Positions 6,478 to 14,941 of a stretch of 36,900 bases of DNA are shown here, in pieces. Every line of letters begins with the position of its first letter. The stretch's first letter is position 1. The DNA comes from Nitrososphaerota archaeon (GTDB lineage: Archaea > Thermoproteota > Nitrososphaeria > Nitrososphaerales > Gagatemarchaeaceae), in NCBI GenBank assembly GCA_027886975.1, contig JAPCJK010000007.1, positions 1 through 36,900 of the forward strand. The letters run 5' to 3'. The notes under the pieces were generated by a model, which was not told the DNA's origin, made no database searches, and saw only the letters and a program-made list of their open reading frames with translations. The translations under genes and the position numbers were made by a program.

Positions 6478-7803
6478 TTGGTAAAGGCCTTCGGCACGGC
6501 CGGCGTCAGAGGAATCTTCAACCAGACCCAGACCCCGGAACAGGTCTACAGGTTCGCCGAAACAATAGTCTTCGCCTCGGGGAAGGGAATGTATGGTGTC
6601 GGGTGGGACGGTAGGAAGGCTTCGGCCCTGCTCGCGAAGACAGTGGCGTCGGCAGTCAGTACGATGGGGAGCGACGCCCAGTTGTTTGGCTTAGTCCCCA
6701 CCCCGGTGCTTGCTTTCGGAACCAGGTCCAGGTCGTGCGTCGTTGGTTTTTGCGTGACGGCCTCTCACAACCCGGCTGAGTTCTCCGGGGTCAAGGTCTT
6801 CAATCGCAATGGGATGGAGCTTCCCAAGCTCGACGAGGAGAGGATAGAGCGAGCGATGGCGGTGGATGTAATGAAACCCTCAGGCAGGTTCGGCCAGATC
6901 ATCACCGACGAAGGGGTAATCGAAGACTACGTTCAGGCCGTTGTTTCTCGTTATCAGCGAGTCTCTCAGCCTCTCCGCATAGCCGTAGACTGCGCCAGCG
7001 GGCCTGGAGGGTTGGTGACTCCCACGATACTAAAACTGCTTGGACACCACGTGGTCCCCGTCAACGCCCAGGTCTCATGGCGCTTCCCTGCGAGGCCCCC
7101 TGAGCCGACTGCGACGAACCTAGCGGACTTCACGAAGATGGTCCCGAGCCTCGGTGTCGACGTCGCCTTCGCCCACGACGGGGATGCCGACAGACTCGTG
7201 ATGGCCGACTCCTTCGGGAATATCGTCCCCGATTCTATCCTCACAATCCTTGCCCTGCGCGGCCTGGATGTTCATAGCGGGACTGCCGTCATATCCGAGA
7301 ACACCTCGACTGTGGTTGCGGAAGAAGCGGAACGTCTCGGCCTCAGAGTCCAGAGGAGCAGGGTGGGGAAGACCTTCGCAGTCATGGAAGCCGAGGGCGG
7401 GGTTTTCGCGGCGGAGCCCAGCAAGGTGGTCGACCCGAGGTGGGGCCCGTGGGAGGATGGAATCAATGCCTCGGCCCTCGTTTCAGGCCTCCTCTCAACG
7501 GAGCGAGGGATGCTCGGTGGTGTGATGCGGGAGGTTCAGTGGAGGTACAAGCAGACGAACCTGAGGGTATCAGTAAAGATGCAGGTTCTGGTGGAGAAGG
7601 CAAGGGAGTCTTTCAAGAAGCTCAAGATTTCCGAAGAGCGGACCCTTGACGGGCTAAAACTCGTGCTCGACGATGGGTCCTGGGTGATGTTCAGGCCTTC
7701 GGGGACGGAGCCGATTACGAGACTTTACTGCGAGTCGAAAGACCCACAGACGCTGGAGGCCTTGGTGCAGTTGGGCATCCAGTGCATCGAATCTTCTAAA
7801 TAG
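6478..7803 (+). CDS. glmM: Phosphoglucosamine/phosphomannomutase family enzyme
   Basis: Alpha-D-phosphohexomutase moving phosphate between C6 and C1 of a hexose phosphate, feeding sugar-nucleotide synthesis. 441 residues, standard for the archaeal family. Motifs in order: FGTAGVRG at the N-terminus, the phosphoserine loop TASHNP (Ser about 96), the metal loop HDGDADRLV (about 234), and the phosphate-binding FRPSGTEP (about 404-411). Which sugar it prefers (GlcN, Man or Glc) cannot be read from these motifs, so the symbol is tentative. The TTG start is only 3 bases after the thyX stop, so it is probably co-transcribed with thyX. Confidence 0.88.
   Translation: MVKAFGTAGVRGIFNQTQTPEQVYRFAETIVFASGKGMYGVGWDGRKASALLAKTVASAVSTMGSDAQLFGLVPTPVLAFGTRSRSCVVGFCVTASHNPAEFSGVKVFNRNGMELPKLDEERIERAMAVDVMKPSGRFGQIITDEGVIEDYVQAVVSRYQRVSQPLRIAVDCASGPGGLVTPTILKLLGHHVVPVNAQVSWRFPARPPEPTATNLADFTKMVPSLGVDVAFAHDGDADRLVMADSFGNIVPDSILTILALRGLDVHSGTAVISENTSTVVAEEAERLGLRVQRSRVGKTFAVMEAEGGVFAAEPSKVVDPRWGPWEDGINASALVSGLLSTERGMLGGVMREVQWRYKQTNLRVSVKMQVLVEKARESFKKLKISEERTLDGLKLVLDDGSWVMFRPSGTEPITRLYCESKDPQTLEALVQLGIQCIESSK
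7795..7803 (+). promoter_or_regulatory. TATA-like box for DP1
   Basis: TCTAAATAG overlaps the mutase stop codon and is centred about 27 bases before the DP1 GTG start, so DP1 can be transcribed independently of the thyX operon. Confidence 0.4.
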
Positions 7804-7824
7804 CGTAATCGGTTCTGGCGCTCC

Positions 7825-9297
7825 GTGTCCGAGTCAAAAGCCATCGCCAGGGTTCTGTCGTCGGGCTACATGCTGGATGCAAAAGCGTTCGAAATGATCA
7901 GCCAACTCCCTGACGGAGTAGATGCTGAGGGCCTGGTAGAGAAGCTTCTCGAGCAGAAGGCCGGCATTCTTGGGGAGGGAAAAGTAATCACCGAAGGGGA
8001 TGTAGCAAGGCTGATTCCCCAAGATCAGCCTGAGCAGCAGGAGACCCTGGTAGTCCATGACCCGGCGGAGCTCGAGGTAATCTCAGACCCCACCCAGGCA
8101 ATCGCCCCGGCACAGGGGGCCGAGGGGTTCGGCAGGCTCTTTCAAGACAGGTACGAAAGGCTCCTCTCAATCGTCAGAGAGAGACTCGACACCAAGAGCA
8201 GCACGTCTGTTTCTGCGACAAGGAACCTGGTTCCGGGGAAGAAAGTCAAGGTGGCCGGGCTCTTGTCCGACCGTTCGAGCAGGCGAGGCTTCGTCGAACT
8301 GAAGGTCGATGACCCGACGGGGACAATGAAGGTCGTATGCCAGGACAAGGTCGTAGAGAAGGCCGCCCTTGAGGCGCCGCTGGACAGCATGGTGGTGGTC
8401 GAGGTTTCGAAGGGAAGGTCTGGCCAACTGTTCACCGATTCAGTCATCCTACCCGACGTCCCCGGGCGGAAGGCCGTGGCCTCTTCCCACAGGGTCTACG
8501 CAATCTTGCTTTCTGACCTTCACATAGGCAGCAGGATGTTCCTGGCAGACGACTTCCACCGTTTCCTGCAATGGCTCAATGGGGGGCTCGGGGACAAGGA
8601 CGTGGTCAACAGGGTGAAGTATCTCGTCATAGCCGGAGACCTGGTGGACGGGGTCGGCGTGTACCCCGGACAGGAGTTCCAGCTGGCTGAGAGGGACCCC
8701 AAGAAACAGTACGAGATGGCGGCCGAACTGCTGAGGCAAGTGCCGGGGCATATCCAGATTGTAGTGTCGCCAGGGAACCACGATGCGGTCAGGCAGGCGC
8801 TGCCGCAGCCGGCGGTGTCGGTCGACATGGCGGAGGGGTTGTACTCCATGGAAAACTTGCGCTGGGTAGGCGACCCTGCATACATCAAACTGCATGGTGT
8901 GACGTTCCTCGTCTATCACGGCAAGAGCCTCGACGATGTGATTGCTACCACACCAAACCTGGCTTACGACAGGCCCACCGAGGCGATGAAACTGCTGCTG
9001 AGAGCGCGGCATCTGTCCCCGACTTATGGGAAGCGGACCGCACTTTCCCCGGAGATACGTGACTACATGGTTGTGGACCGGGTCCCGGACGTCTTCCATG
9101 TTGGCCATGTGCACACCTACGGCGAGCTCTCCTACCGGGGCACACTCCTCGTCAACTCTGGGACGTGGCAAGCCCAGACCAACTTCCAGTCCAACATGGG
9201 CCTGGAACCCACGCCGAGCATAGTCCCTGTCATTGACCTCTCCACGCTGAAGACCGTGAGGCGCAACTTCGGCGCGGCCGGATTTCCCGCTTCCTAG
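7825..9297 (+). CDS. polB: DNA polymerase D small subunit DP1 (exonuclease)
   Basis: Proofreading subunit of the archaeal replicative polymerase D. 490 residues. A helical N-terminal region (1-75) and a low-complexity linker lead to an OB fold (about 125-220, VPGKKVKVAGLLSDRSSRRG) and a calcineurin-like phosphodiesterase domain. All metal motifs are present: DLHIGS (about 231), AGDLVDG (about 271), SPGNHDAVR (about 316), YHGKSLD, and HVGHVHTYG (about 424), so the 3'-5' exonuclease should be active. It ends tail to tail with orc1/cdc6, and the two genes share the palindromic CTAG as stop codon. DP2 is in the same window at 32 kb. Confidence 0.95.
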   Translation: MSESKAIARVLSSGYMLDAKAFEMISQLPDGVDAEGLVEKLLEQKAGILGEGKVITEGDVARLIPQDQPEQQETLVVHDPAELEVISDPTQAIAPAQGAEGFGRLFQDRYERLLSIVRERLDTKSSTSVSATRNLVPGKKVKVAGLLSDRSSRRGFVELKVDDPTGTMKVVCQDKVVEKAALEAPLDSMVVVEVSKGRSGQLFTDSVILPDVPGRKAVASSHRVYAILLSDLHIGSRMFLADDFHRFLQWLNGGLGDKDVVNRVKYLVIAGDLVDGVGVYPGQEFQLAERDPKKQYEMAAELLRQVPGHIQIVVSPGNHDAVRQALPQPAVSVDMAEGLYSMENLRWVGDPAYIKLHGVTFLVYHGKSLDDVIATTPNLAYDRPTEAMKLLLRARHLSPTYGKRTALSPEIRDYMVVDRVPDVFHVGHVHTYGELSYRGTLLVNSGTWQAQTNFQSNMGLEPTPSIVPVIDLSTLKTVRRNFGAAGFPAS

Positions 9298-10484
9298 TTC
9301 GCAGCGCCGAACGTAGTGTCTTCGGAAAACGTCTTCTCGAGCGCATCCTTCCCTATCAGGAGTTGAATCTTCTTGGTCCGCCCTCGCCTTCCCTTGCTTA
9401 CAACCGAGGCCTCGACAAGGCCCAGAAGGTCGAGGTCTCCTAGGATTCCGCTCATCCGTCTCTGAGTGAGGGTCTCGACGCCGATCTTCTTGCATAGGTT
9501 GCTGTAGGCTATGTAGAGCTCGCCCGTGTTTGTCCCCCCGTTGAACATCGAGACTGCGAGGAGGATGGCCTTGTTCTGGACTGGGAGGGAACGTATCGCC
9601 TCGTCCACCCTGTCGTGCTCCATCTTGTCAGAGGCCCTCCTGATGCAGGATTCGTCGATCTCGCTGAGGCCCTCTCTCTCTGCGACCTCTCCGGCGATCC
9701 TAAGCAGGTCGATGGCCCTCCTCGCGTCACCGTGCTCCGACCCGGCTATGGCCGCGCACATGTTGATCGCTGCTGATGAAGCGACCGAGGGCCTGAACGC
9801 CATCTTTGCCCGCTCGGTCAGGATTTCTCTAAGCTCGTCGACCGTATAGGGCGGGAACACGAGTTCTTCTTCGCTGAGACTGCTGAGCACCCGGGGGTCG
9901 AGGCCCTCCTTGAACTTCAGGTCGTTCGATATGCCGACGAGCGCCAAGAAACCCGGGGCGAGTCGCTCGCCTGAGCGGGTGAAGGCATAGAGGATGTCAT
10001 CACCGAAGAGTTTTACGAGGTAATCAATTTCATCGAGGACGAGAACCACCTTCTTCTTGTTGGATTTGATATTGTCTGAGATTCTGTCGACGACCTCTCC
10101 GATCGCCAGCCCAGTCAGAGGTATCTGCTTCTCCTTCCTCAGGTCAAGGAACTTCGCGAAGTCCGCGAGCGTCCTGTATTCACCGTCGGCCAGCCTGGTG
10201 TTGACGTACGCCAGGATTAGGTCGGAGGTATTGGCTTCGGCCTTCAGCTTTGACAGCACATAGTTGGTTACGGCCGTCTTTCCCGTCCCTGTCTTCCCGT
10301 AGAGAAGGAGGTTGGAAGGTTTGGAGCCGCGGAGTATCGGGGCAAGGACCTGAGCGATGGCCTTGGTCTGGGCGTCGCGGAAAGGGAGGGTCGCAGGCAC
10401 ATACTCGGGCCTCAGGGCCTCGCGGTTGACGAACAGGGGCCTCCCCTCCTTGGCCCTGCGGAAAATCTCGTCTATCCCGGACAA
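9294..10484 (-). CDS. cdc6: Orc1/Cdc6 replication initiator ATPase
   Basis: Binds origin recognition boxes and loads the MCM helicase. 396 residues, normal size. Walker A GKTGTGKT (63-70), Walker B VVLVLDEID (Asp151-Glu152), sensor 1 region LVGISND, sensor 2 region GDARRAIDLLR, and a C-terminal winged helix (LCKKIGVETLTQRRMSGILGDLDLLGLV). The start is TTG at 10484; a TATA-like TTATCTA lies about 25 bases upstream, and an ORB-like CAGTGGAAAC sits between box and start, suggesting autoregulation. ORB boxes also occur in the non-coding region at 30 kb. Confidence 0.95.
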   Translation of the reverse strand: MSGIDEIFRRAKEGRPLFVNREALRPEYVPATLPFRDAQTKAIAQVLAPILRGSKPSNLLLYGKTGTGKTAVTNYVLSKLKAEANTSDLILAYVNTRLADGEYRTLADFAKFLDLRKEKQIPLTGLAIGEVVDRISDNIKSNKKKVVLVLDEIDYLVKLFGDDILYAFTRSGERLAPGFLALVGISNDLKFKEGLDPRVLSSLSEEELVFPPYTVDELREILTERAKMAFRPSVASSAAINMCAAIAGSEHGDARRAIDLLRIAGEVAEREGLSEIDESCIRRASDKMEHDRVDEAIRSLPVQNKAILLAVSMFNGGTNTGELYIAYSNLCKKIGVETLTQRRMSGILGDLDLLGLVEASVVSKGRRGRTKKIQLLIGKDALEKTFSEDTTFGAAN

Positions 10485-10491
10485 ACAAGAA

Positions 10492-10502
10492 ACAGTGGAA
10501 AC
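10492..10502 (+). promoter_or_regulatory. Mini-ORB-like site at the cdc6 start
   Basis: ACAGTGGAAAC matches the core of the archaeal origin recognition box. It lies between the probable TATA box (10508-10517) and the cdc6 start, where bound Orc1/Cdc6 would block transcription. Confidence 0.45.
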
Positions 10503-10507
10503 ATTGG

Positions 10508-10517
10508 TCTAGATAAG
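10508..10517 (-). promoter_or_regulatory. TATA-like box for cdc6
   Basis: On the minus strand CTTATCTAGA ends about 25 bases before the TTG start of cdc6. Confidence 0.4.
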
Positions 10518-10665
10518 GTGTTGCGGGGGATTGGGAGTTGGCCCCGCGGCAACCCTCCGATATCGTGAGGAGTTATGCGCCGTTGACTATGGATATCCAC
10601 GACGCCATGATACATTGTTGATGAAAAGGGGGAACTACTGATTCTGTCATGGCTGACAACCGCGC

Positions 10666-10797
10666 ATGAGCATCGACATCAAAATCCGCATAGGACTGTT
10701 GCTCGTCTCGATGGCCATCTCCGCGTTCGCGGCCTTGGCCACGACCCACGGCCTGTACGTTGGGTTCCTGGACGGCATCGGCGGTTCGGGCCACTAG
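10666..10797 (+). CDS. 43-residue single-TM peptide, copy 1
   Basis: Too short for the ORF track. It reads MSIDIKIRIGLLLVSMAIS..., one hydrophobic helix (residues 9-26), then a polar end with GIGGSGH. It resembles the 40-residue peptide at 14788-14910: both share M(S/T)(I/L)DxKIRxG, a TM segment with FAxL, and an IGGxG tail. Both also converge on the 3' end of a double-HTH regulator gene (gap here 16 bases). The shared sequence and shared context are the evidence that it is a real gene. The basic KIR before the helix predicts N-terminus in. Function unknown; a membrane partner or signal for the regulator is possible. No clear TATA box was seen. Confidence 0.6.
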   Translation: MSIDIKIRIGLLLVSMAISAFAALATTHGLYVGFLDGIGGSGH

Positions 10798-10813
10798 ACT
10801 GGGTGGCCCTTTC

Positions 10814-11941
10814 CTATTTTTCGACCAGGGCCGCAGCTTTGGACAAGGCTGCTTCCATACTCCCGACGTCGAACCTCCAGCTGTCATGGTCGAACATGTG
10901 ATGCGGTATCGTGTAGAGATAGGCCTCGTTGGGTTTTATGAAACTCGTCTCGAGGTTCGAGTCCAACTCTCCCACTTCGTCGTTCAAGTAGCTGAATGTA
11001 GGTATCAAGTCATAGACCGGCACGTGTAATGTGGCGATGTAAGTGCCGTCTTTGAGCAGGTCTTCGGCCCACAGATATGGGATCTTGCTGACAGCCCGTT
11101 GGACCCTCGTGAATTCGCCCTGGCTCAGGTTCCTGAAGGTCAGCCTGGTCGTGTCGACCGAATGGATAGGCTTCTTCTCGATGTCCCTGGTCCACCTAAC
11201 AAAGAACGAAGGCACCATCTTTTCCTTCATCACGTGGGACCGGTAATGGTACTCGAGGGTCTTCCCGTGGACCTTCTGGTTTCGGGCGATGCCCACAGTG
11301 TGCTGCATGGCGTCTTTCTGGAGCTCTTTGATCAGAAGAAGGTCATAGTAGTCAGGTAGGGCTCCAGAGGCTTGCCGCTCGGCCTGCAAGGAAGTCCGGC
11401 CCTGGCTCGTAACCTTGTTCCATTCGACCTCCCATCTGCCTGAGCGGAAGTTGAAGAACCTTGGATTCATCGGCGGGTGCCTGCTTACGAGTGCCTCCTC
11501 CAGGGAGAACCCAGTCAGAATCTTGTTATCAACGAGGTGGGAAAGAAGAGTTCGGAATTCTTCCGTCGTCCCGACCGGGAGGCTGAATATGGCAAGGAAG
11601 CGCCCCTGTGGGAGGACCTTGGTGTAGTAGGTCAGGTATCCCACTCGGTTCATTGCGTCCAGCAGTTTGGTCGCCGAGCTGTAATAGGGCCCCGAAAAAT
11701 GCAGGGTTGCCCAGTGTTGGACTAGGCCGATCTTTCGGTGGTCAACCTCTGCGTGAAATTTGAACCCTAGTCTGGCCAGCCTCTTCTTGATTTGATACCT
11801 GACCGTTTCCTGATGTGCTCCGGTCAGGCGTGCAATCTGTGCGATGTTCCGCGGACCAACGGAACCGATGGCCGTGATTATTCGTGCCTCCAGGTCCGGG
11901 AACTCGGCTTTGAAAGACTGAACAGACTTGGTGCGAGCCAA
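10814..11941 (-). CDS. Double-HTH transcription regulator, paralog 1
   Basis: 375 residues. An N-terminal Lrp/AsnC-like HTH (NIAQIARLTGAHQETVRYQI, about 32-51) is followed by an alpha/beta sensing region (LLDAMNRVGYLTYYTKVLPQG). A second HTH lies in the middle (LLLIKELQKDAMQHTVGIARNQKVHGKTLEYHY, about 203-235), and a second alpha/beta region follows with VQRAVSKIPYLW. The two halves look like an internal duplication of HTH plus ligand domain. It is clearly homologous to the proteins at 14942-16117 and 16280-17407. Start is TTG with TTAATTA about 25 bases upstream. No DNA target can be read from its sequence. Confidence 0.8.
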   Translation of the reverse strand: MARTKSVQSFKAEFPDLEARIITAIGSVGPRNIAQIARLTGAHQETVRYQIKKRLARLGFKFHAEVDHRKIGLVQHWATLHFSGPYYSSATKLLDAMNRVGYLTYYTKVLPQGRFLAIFSLPVGTTEEFRTLLSHLVDNKILTGFSLEEALVSRHPPMNPRFFNFRSGRWEVEWNKVTSQGRTSLQAERQASGALPDYYDLLLIKELQKDAMQHTVGIARNQKVHGKTLEYHYRSHVMKEKMVPSFFVRWTRDIEKKPIHSVDTTRLTFRNLSQGEFTRVQRAVSKIPYLWAEDLLKDGTYIATLHVPVYDLIPTFSYLNDEVGELDSNLETSFIKPNEAYLYTIPHHMFDHDSWRFDVGSMEAALSKAAALVEK

Positions 11942-11964
11942 GCCTTTCGGATGAGCAAAATCGA

Positions 11965-11974
11965 GTAATTAAGC
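11965..11974 (-). promoter_or_regulatory. TATA box for double-HTH regulator 1
   Basis: GCTTAATTAC on the minus strand is centred 27 bases before the TTG start at 11941. Confidence 0.5.
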
Positions 11975-12152
11975 ATGCCATGTTTCGATTCCGGTGAAAC
12001 TTTGGCCTGGACAACAAAAATCAGAAGGGATCGCTGTTTTCTCAGACATTCATGGAAACTGCGTTGCATTCGACAGTGTTCTCTCGGATATTGAGAAACA
12101 GTCTGTTGATGGGACGGTATGCCTTAGTTAGTGTCAAAATTGGGAGAGCCGC

Positions 12153-13340
12153 CTACCCCGCTGGGGTGGACGGCTTGCTTATGCGATGTCTCGCTACCAC
12201 AATTGCTGCCCCTACGACGACGACAGCCAAGAGCACGAACGCGACTGTTGCTGCGTCCAAGCCGAAGAATCCTGCTTGGCTGCTTGGGAGTGCAATGCCA
12301 CCTGGGTTTGCTTGCTGGATTGCCGGAATCTGAGAGGGTAGGTAGTACTGGCCTGAACCCTGCGTGCCCGAATTCGTTGCTGCCAATGAAGGCATGCCGT
12401 TGGGCTGGCTTGCCACAGTCGCGGACGGTGCTCCGCCGACATAGGCTTGTTTGGAGTCGACGCCCATGGGCATCACCCAGTAGTTGGGTTGCTGGTAGTG
12501 GAGAGTCAGGCTGATGCTGCTCTGCGGAGGCAATAGGAGACCCGAGCCCGACAGTCCGACGTACGTAGGCTGCCAGTAGACGGTGACGTTGACCTTCTCG
12601 CCTCCAACGGTCGTTTGGATGATTTTCTGGCCCTCTGGTATTGGGATTGAGACCCACTTCCAGGCTGTGACTACGGTCGGGGCAGAAGGTAAGACGAGAT
12701 GGGCGACGCCGCTGCTGTCGGTCTGTGCACCCATGCGGATTGCCGAGTTCTGCCACCACCAGTAGTACTCGCCGACAACCGAAGCGTAGACGGAAGCGTC
12801 TGCCGCGGCTGTTCCATTGACGTAGGACACCTTGACGTTGACATCAGTGGTTGGGAGTGCCGAGACATTCTTCATTTCGATGTTGACTGTCTGTGAACCC
12901 GAGATGTTTGTGATGGCATAGCCGTATTCAGATGATTGAGGATAGCACGCGATGGGCATCATGGCTGACCCGTTGGACTTGATCGCGGGTGAGGCGCTGC
13001 CAGACCCCTGGGCTGCACCACCGGCCATCATTGGACATGGGTACTTCATGAGTGAGTTGAAGCTGGTTGAACTGACAGTGAACAGGTATCCACCTGACGG
13101 GAGCTCGAAGCCCGCCGCCGGGTAGGGCGTCTGATTCGACGCGATGAGGCTCCCGGTGAGGTTGTAGGCCGCGAACTGGAAGCCGTTTGACTGGCTGAAG
13201 GACGAAGTGGCGAAGACTTGGACGTTGTTGAAGGACACTTTTGCCGAAGCGGGCTGCGCCAGGAAGGCGGTCCCCGCAAGGAGGAGCGCCATGGAGAGGA
13301 GCAAAGCCCTGGATTTGGCTTTTATTTCGTTGGTTGACAT
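12153..13340 (-). CDS. Secreted, C-terminally anchored surface protein
   Basis: 395 residues. A signal peptide (KAKSRALLLSMALLLAGTAFLA, cleavage near ASA-KV at about 33) leads to a Ser/Thr/Gly-rich extracellular region with many N-x-S/T sites. Two internal parts look like Ig/carboxypeptidase-regulatory beta repeats (VNVKVSYVNGTAAADASVYA; VNVTVYWQPTYVGLSG). A Gly/Ser/Gln-rich spacer (about 310-355) precedes a C-terminal TM helix (TVAFVLLAVVVVGAAIVVA) and a short basic tail. That is the architecture of a membrane-anchored cell-surface protein. It is strongly aromatic around EYYWWWQN. No catalytic motif is visible. The nearest gene upstream is a divergent nitroreductase. Confidence 0.75.
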   Translation of the reverse strand: MSTNEIKAKSRALLLSMALLLAGTAFLAQPASAKVSFNNVQVFATSSFSQSNGFQFAAYNLTGSLIASNQTPYPAAGFELPSGGYLFTVSSTSFNSLMKYPCPMMAGGAAQGSGSASPAIKSNGSAMMPIACYPQSSEYGYAITNISGSQTVNIEMKNVSALPTTDVNVKVSYVNGTAAADASVYASVVGEYYWWWQNSAIRMGAQTDSSGVAHLVLPSAPTVVTAWKWVSIPIPEGQKIIQTTVGGEKVNVTVYWQPTYVGLSGSGLLLPPQSSISLTLHYQQPNYWVMPMGVDSKQAYVGGAPSATVASQPNGMPSLAATNSGTQGSGQYYLPSQIPAIQQANPGGIALPSSQAGFFGLDAATVAFVLLAVVVVGAAIVVARHRISKPSTPAG

Positions 13341-13486
13341 CTTTCTCGGTGAGGGGTAGGTAGCACATGGGATAGTCCTATTGTGCAGAACGGGTGTTCG
13401 AAAGGCTAGAACGGTGGGTATTCTCTAGATGTGCACTATGTAGTATGTCGACCTGCTTCAATCGTCCCGCAAGCGATAACAAACCC

Positions 13487-14095
13487 ATGGACACTCGGAA
13501 CGGCATGGAGTTGCAGAAGGCAGTACACAAGCGTCGCATGGTCAGGCACTTCACAGGTGAACCTGTCCCTGCGGAGACTGTCAACAAGATCCTAGAATTG
13601 GCTCAGCACGCTCCGAGCGCCGGGTTCAGTCAAGGGAGCGCCTACGTGGTGGTTACTGATGCGGGGCTCAAGAAGAAGGTCGCAAAACTACAGGGAGAAG
13701 AGGATTATGGCGCGGCCGGTTTTCACAGGTGGATTTCCGAGGCGCCAATCGCCATCGTCGCTTGCGTGAGCGAAAAATTGTACCACGACAGATATAATGA
13801 ACCCGACAAGCTGAACGAGGAAGGCAAAGAAATCGAGTGGCCGACTCCCTACTGGTATTTCGACATAGGGGCGGGCTCCTTGCTCGTCCTTCTGGGTGCG
13901 GTTGACGCCGAGCTCGCAGCCGCGTTTACTGGAGTGTTCGACGTCCAGGGAATGAAGGATCTTCTAGGCATCCCGGCTCATTTCCATCCTGTCGGCGTCA
14001 TTTCGATTGGGCATGGGGCGGAGGATGTGAAGTCTCCTTCGCTTAAGCGTGGAAGACGCAAGTGGGCCGACGTTGTCCATTACCAGAAATGGTAA
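13487..14095 (+). CDS. Nitroreductase-family flavoprotein
   Basis: Likely FMN-dependent NAD(P)H oxidoreductase. From the ATG at 13487 it has 202 residues. Family features: KAVHKRRMVRHFTGEPVPAETVNKILELAQHAPSAG, where the RRMVRxF arginines bind FMN phosphate and HAPSAG is the conserved helix cap; LLVLLGAVDAELAAAF in the dimer helix; and LLGIPAHFHPVGVISIGH, the usual GIP...PVGVISIG strand. The substrate is unknown. The track ORF starts at 13394, but the added residues show no family match. An ATG at 13505 (MELQKAV) is also possible. Confidence 0.85.
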   Translation: MDTRNGMELQKAVHKRRMVRHFTGEPVPAETVNKILELAQHAPSAGFSQGSAYVVVTDAGLKKKVAKLQGEEDYGAAGFHRWISEAPIAIVACVSEKLYHDRYNEPDKLNEEGKEIEWPTPYWYFDIGAGSLLVLLGAVDAELAAAFTGVFDVQGMKDLLGIPAHFHPVGVISIGHGAEDVKSPSLKRGRRKWADVVHYQKW

Positions 14096-14134
14096 GACAA
14101 CACGGCGAGGCCGTCTAGCATCGTCCCAGTTGTT

Positions 14135-14521
14135 CTAATTCGTTGCCAATGGCGGACATCCTAATTGGTAGTGGTGCATCAGGAGTCCTTCATAGGGCGG
14201 ACTCGGCCAGTTGCCAGCCCCGATTCCGAAAACCACGCAACTCAGGGATTCCGTCGCGGGGAGCCTCAGAAACGCGAGTTGGTCTGAGCCGTGTGTGGTT
14301 ATGGGAATCACAGGAACGAACAAGAAGACGAACAGAAACGCGGCCAGAATGACAATGGCTACAATGGTGTTTCGTCGTTTCATCCTGCTTGATCGTGCGA
14401 CCTGGCGTACTGAATCAGGGTTAGCCACTTTTTGCTCGCCTTCTCCCTCGGTCGCTTTGTCGCTTGCATGAATTATTTCTTCAGGTTCTTCTGGATTCTG
14501 GGTATTTTCTTCTTGAGTCAC
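14135..14521 (-). CDS. Single-TM protein with small ectodomain
   Basis: 128 residues from a GTG. An acidic N-terminal tail (about 1-30, rich in Glu) and a basic stretch (SSRMKRRN) precede one TM helix (TIVAIVILAAFLFVFLFVPVIPI). A ~60-residue outside domain follows, with two cysteines (LSCVVFG, LGCPP) that could form a disulfide. The helix end FLFVPVIPITT resembles FVLFIPVVPET in the protein at 21856-22131. No function recognised. Confidence 0.55.
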   Translation of the reverse strand: MTQEENTQNPEEPEEIIHASDKATEGEGEQKVANPDSVRQVARSSRMKRRNTIVAIVILAAFLFVFLFVPVIPITTHGSDQLAFLRLPATESLSCVVFGIGAGNWPSPPYEGLLMHHYQLGCPPLATN

Positions 14522-14753
14522 AAGCCCACTTACATGAGAGGAGACTTCCTCCCGAGCAGAATGCCATCAGAAATCACATAGGCACCGAGCATGACCTTGG
14601 AGTCTGAATCTAGTTGTCAGATATCGAGAAGGGATGAAATTGTCAAGGTTCGTGGGGCTTGCCTCGCTATGGACTTGGGTAGCCAATAGGATTCCTGCGT
14701 CCGTCTTTAGAATTCGCATGGATTAGAGATGGCCTAATTGGGCACTTGCTTAA

Positions 14754-14761
14754 CCTTATTT
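14754..14761 (+). promoter_or_regulatory. TATA-like box for peptide copy 2
   Basis: CCTTATTT lies about 27 bases upstream of the ATG at 14788, compatible with leaderless expression. Confidence 0.4.
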
Positions 14762-14787
14762 GCCGGCCGTTCGATACTGCAGGTATC

Positions 14788-14910
14788 ATGACCTTGGATG
14801 AGAAGATCAGATTCGGGATGGTCGCCTTGAGTGGCGCGAGCCTAGTGTTCGCATCGCTAGGGGTGCACGTCAACCCGCTGACAATTATCGGCGGGGCAGG
14901 AACGACTTAG
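14788..14910 (+). CDS. 40-residue single-TM peptide, copy 2
   Basis: Too short for the ORF track. It reads MTLDEKIRFGMVALSGASLV..., then FASLGVHV and an IIGGAGTT tail: a short charged head, one hydrophobic helix and a glycine-rich end. It matches the peptide at 10666-10797 in length, head (DxKIRxG), the FAxL within the helix and the IGGxG tail. Like that copy it converges on a double-HTH regulator (gap 31 bases). A TATA-like box at the right distance supports expression. Function unknown. Confidence 0.62.
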   Translation: MTLDEKIRFGMVALSGASLVFASLGVHVNPLTIIGGAGTT

Positions 14911-14941
14911 GGGCAAGCTAGAGTCGGGGCATCACCCGGCT

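Noticed and set aside
8449-9495. 348-residue minus-strand ORF across DP1
   Set aside because: Antisense to the metal-binding half of DP1; composition (Arg/Pro/His rich) is what the opposite strand of a high-GC gene gives, and no domain is visible.
12124-12759. 211-residue minus-strand ORF overlapping the surface protein
   Set aside because: Out-of-frame shadow on the same strand as the 12153-13340 gene, lacking a signal peptide or any domain.
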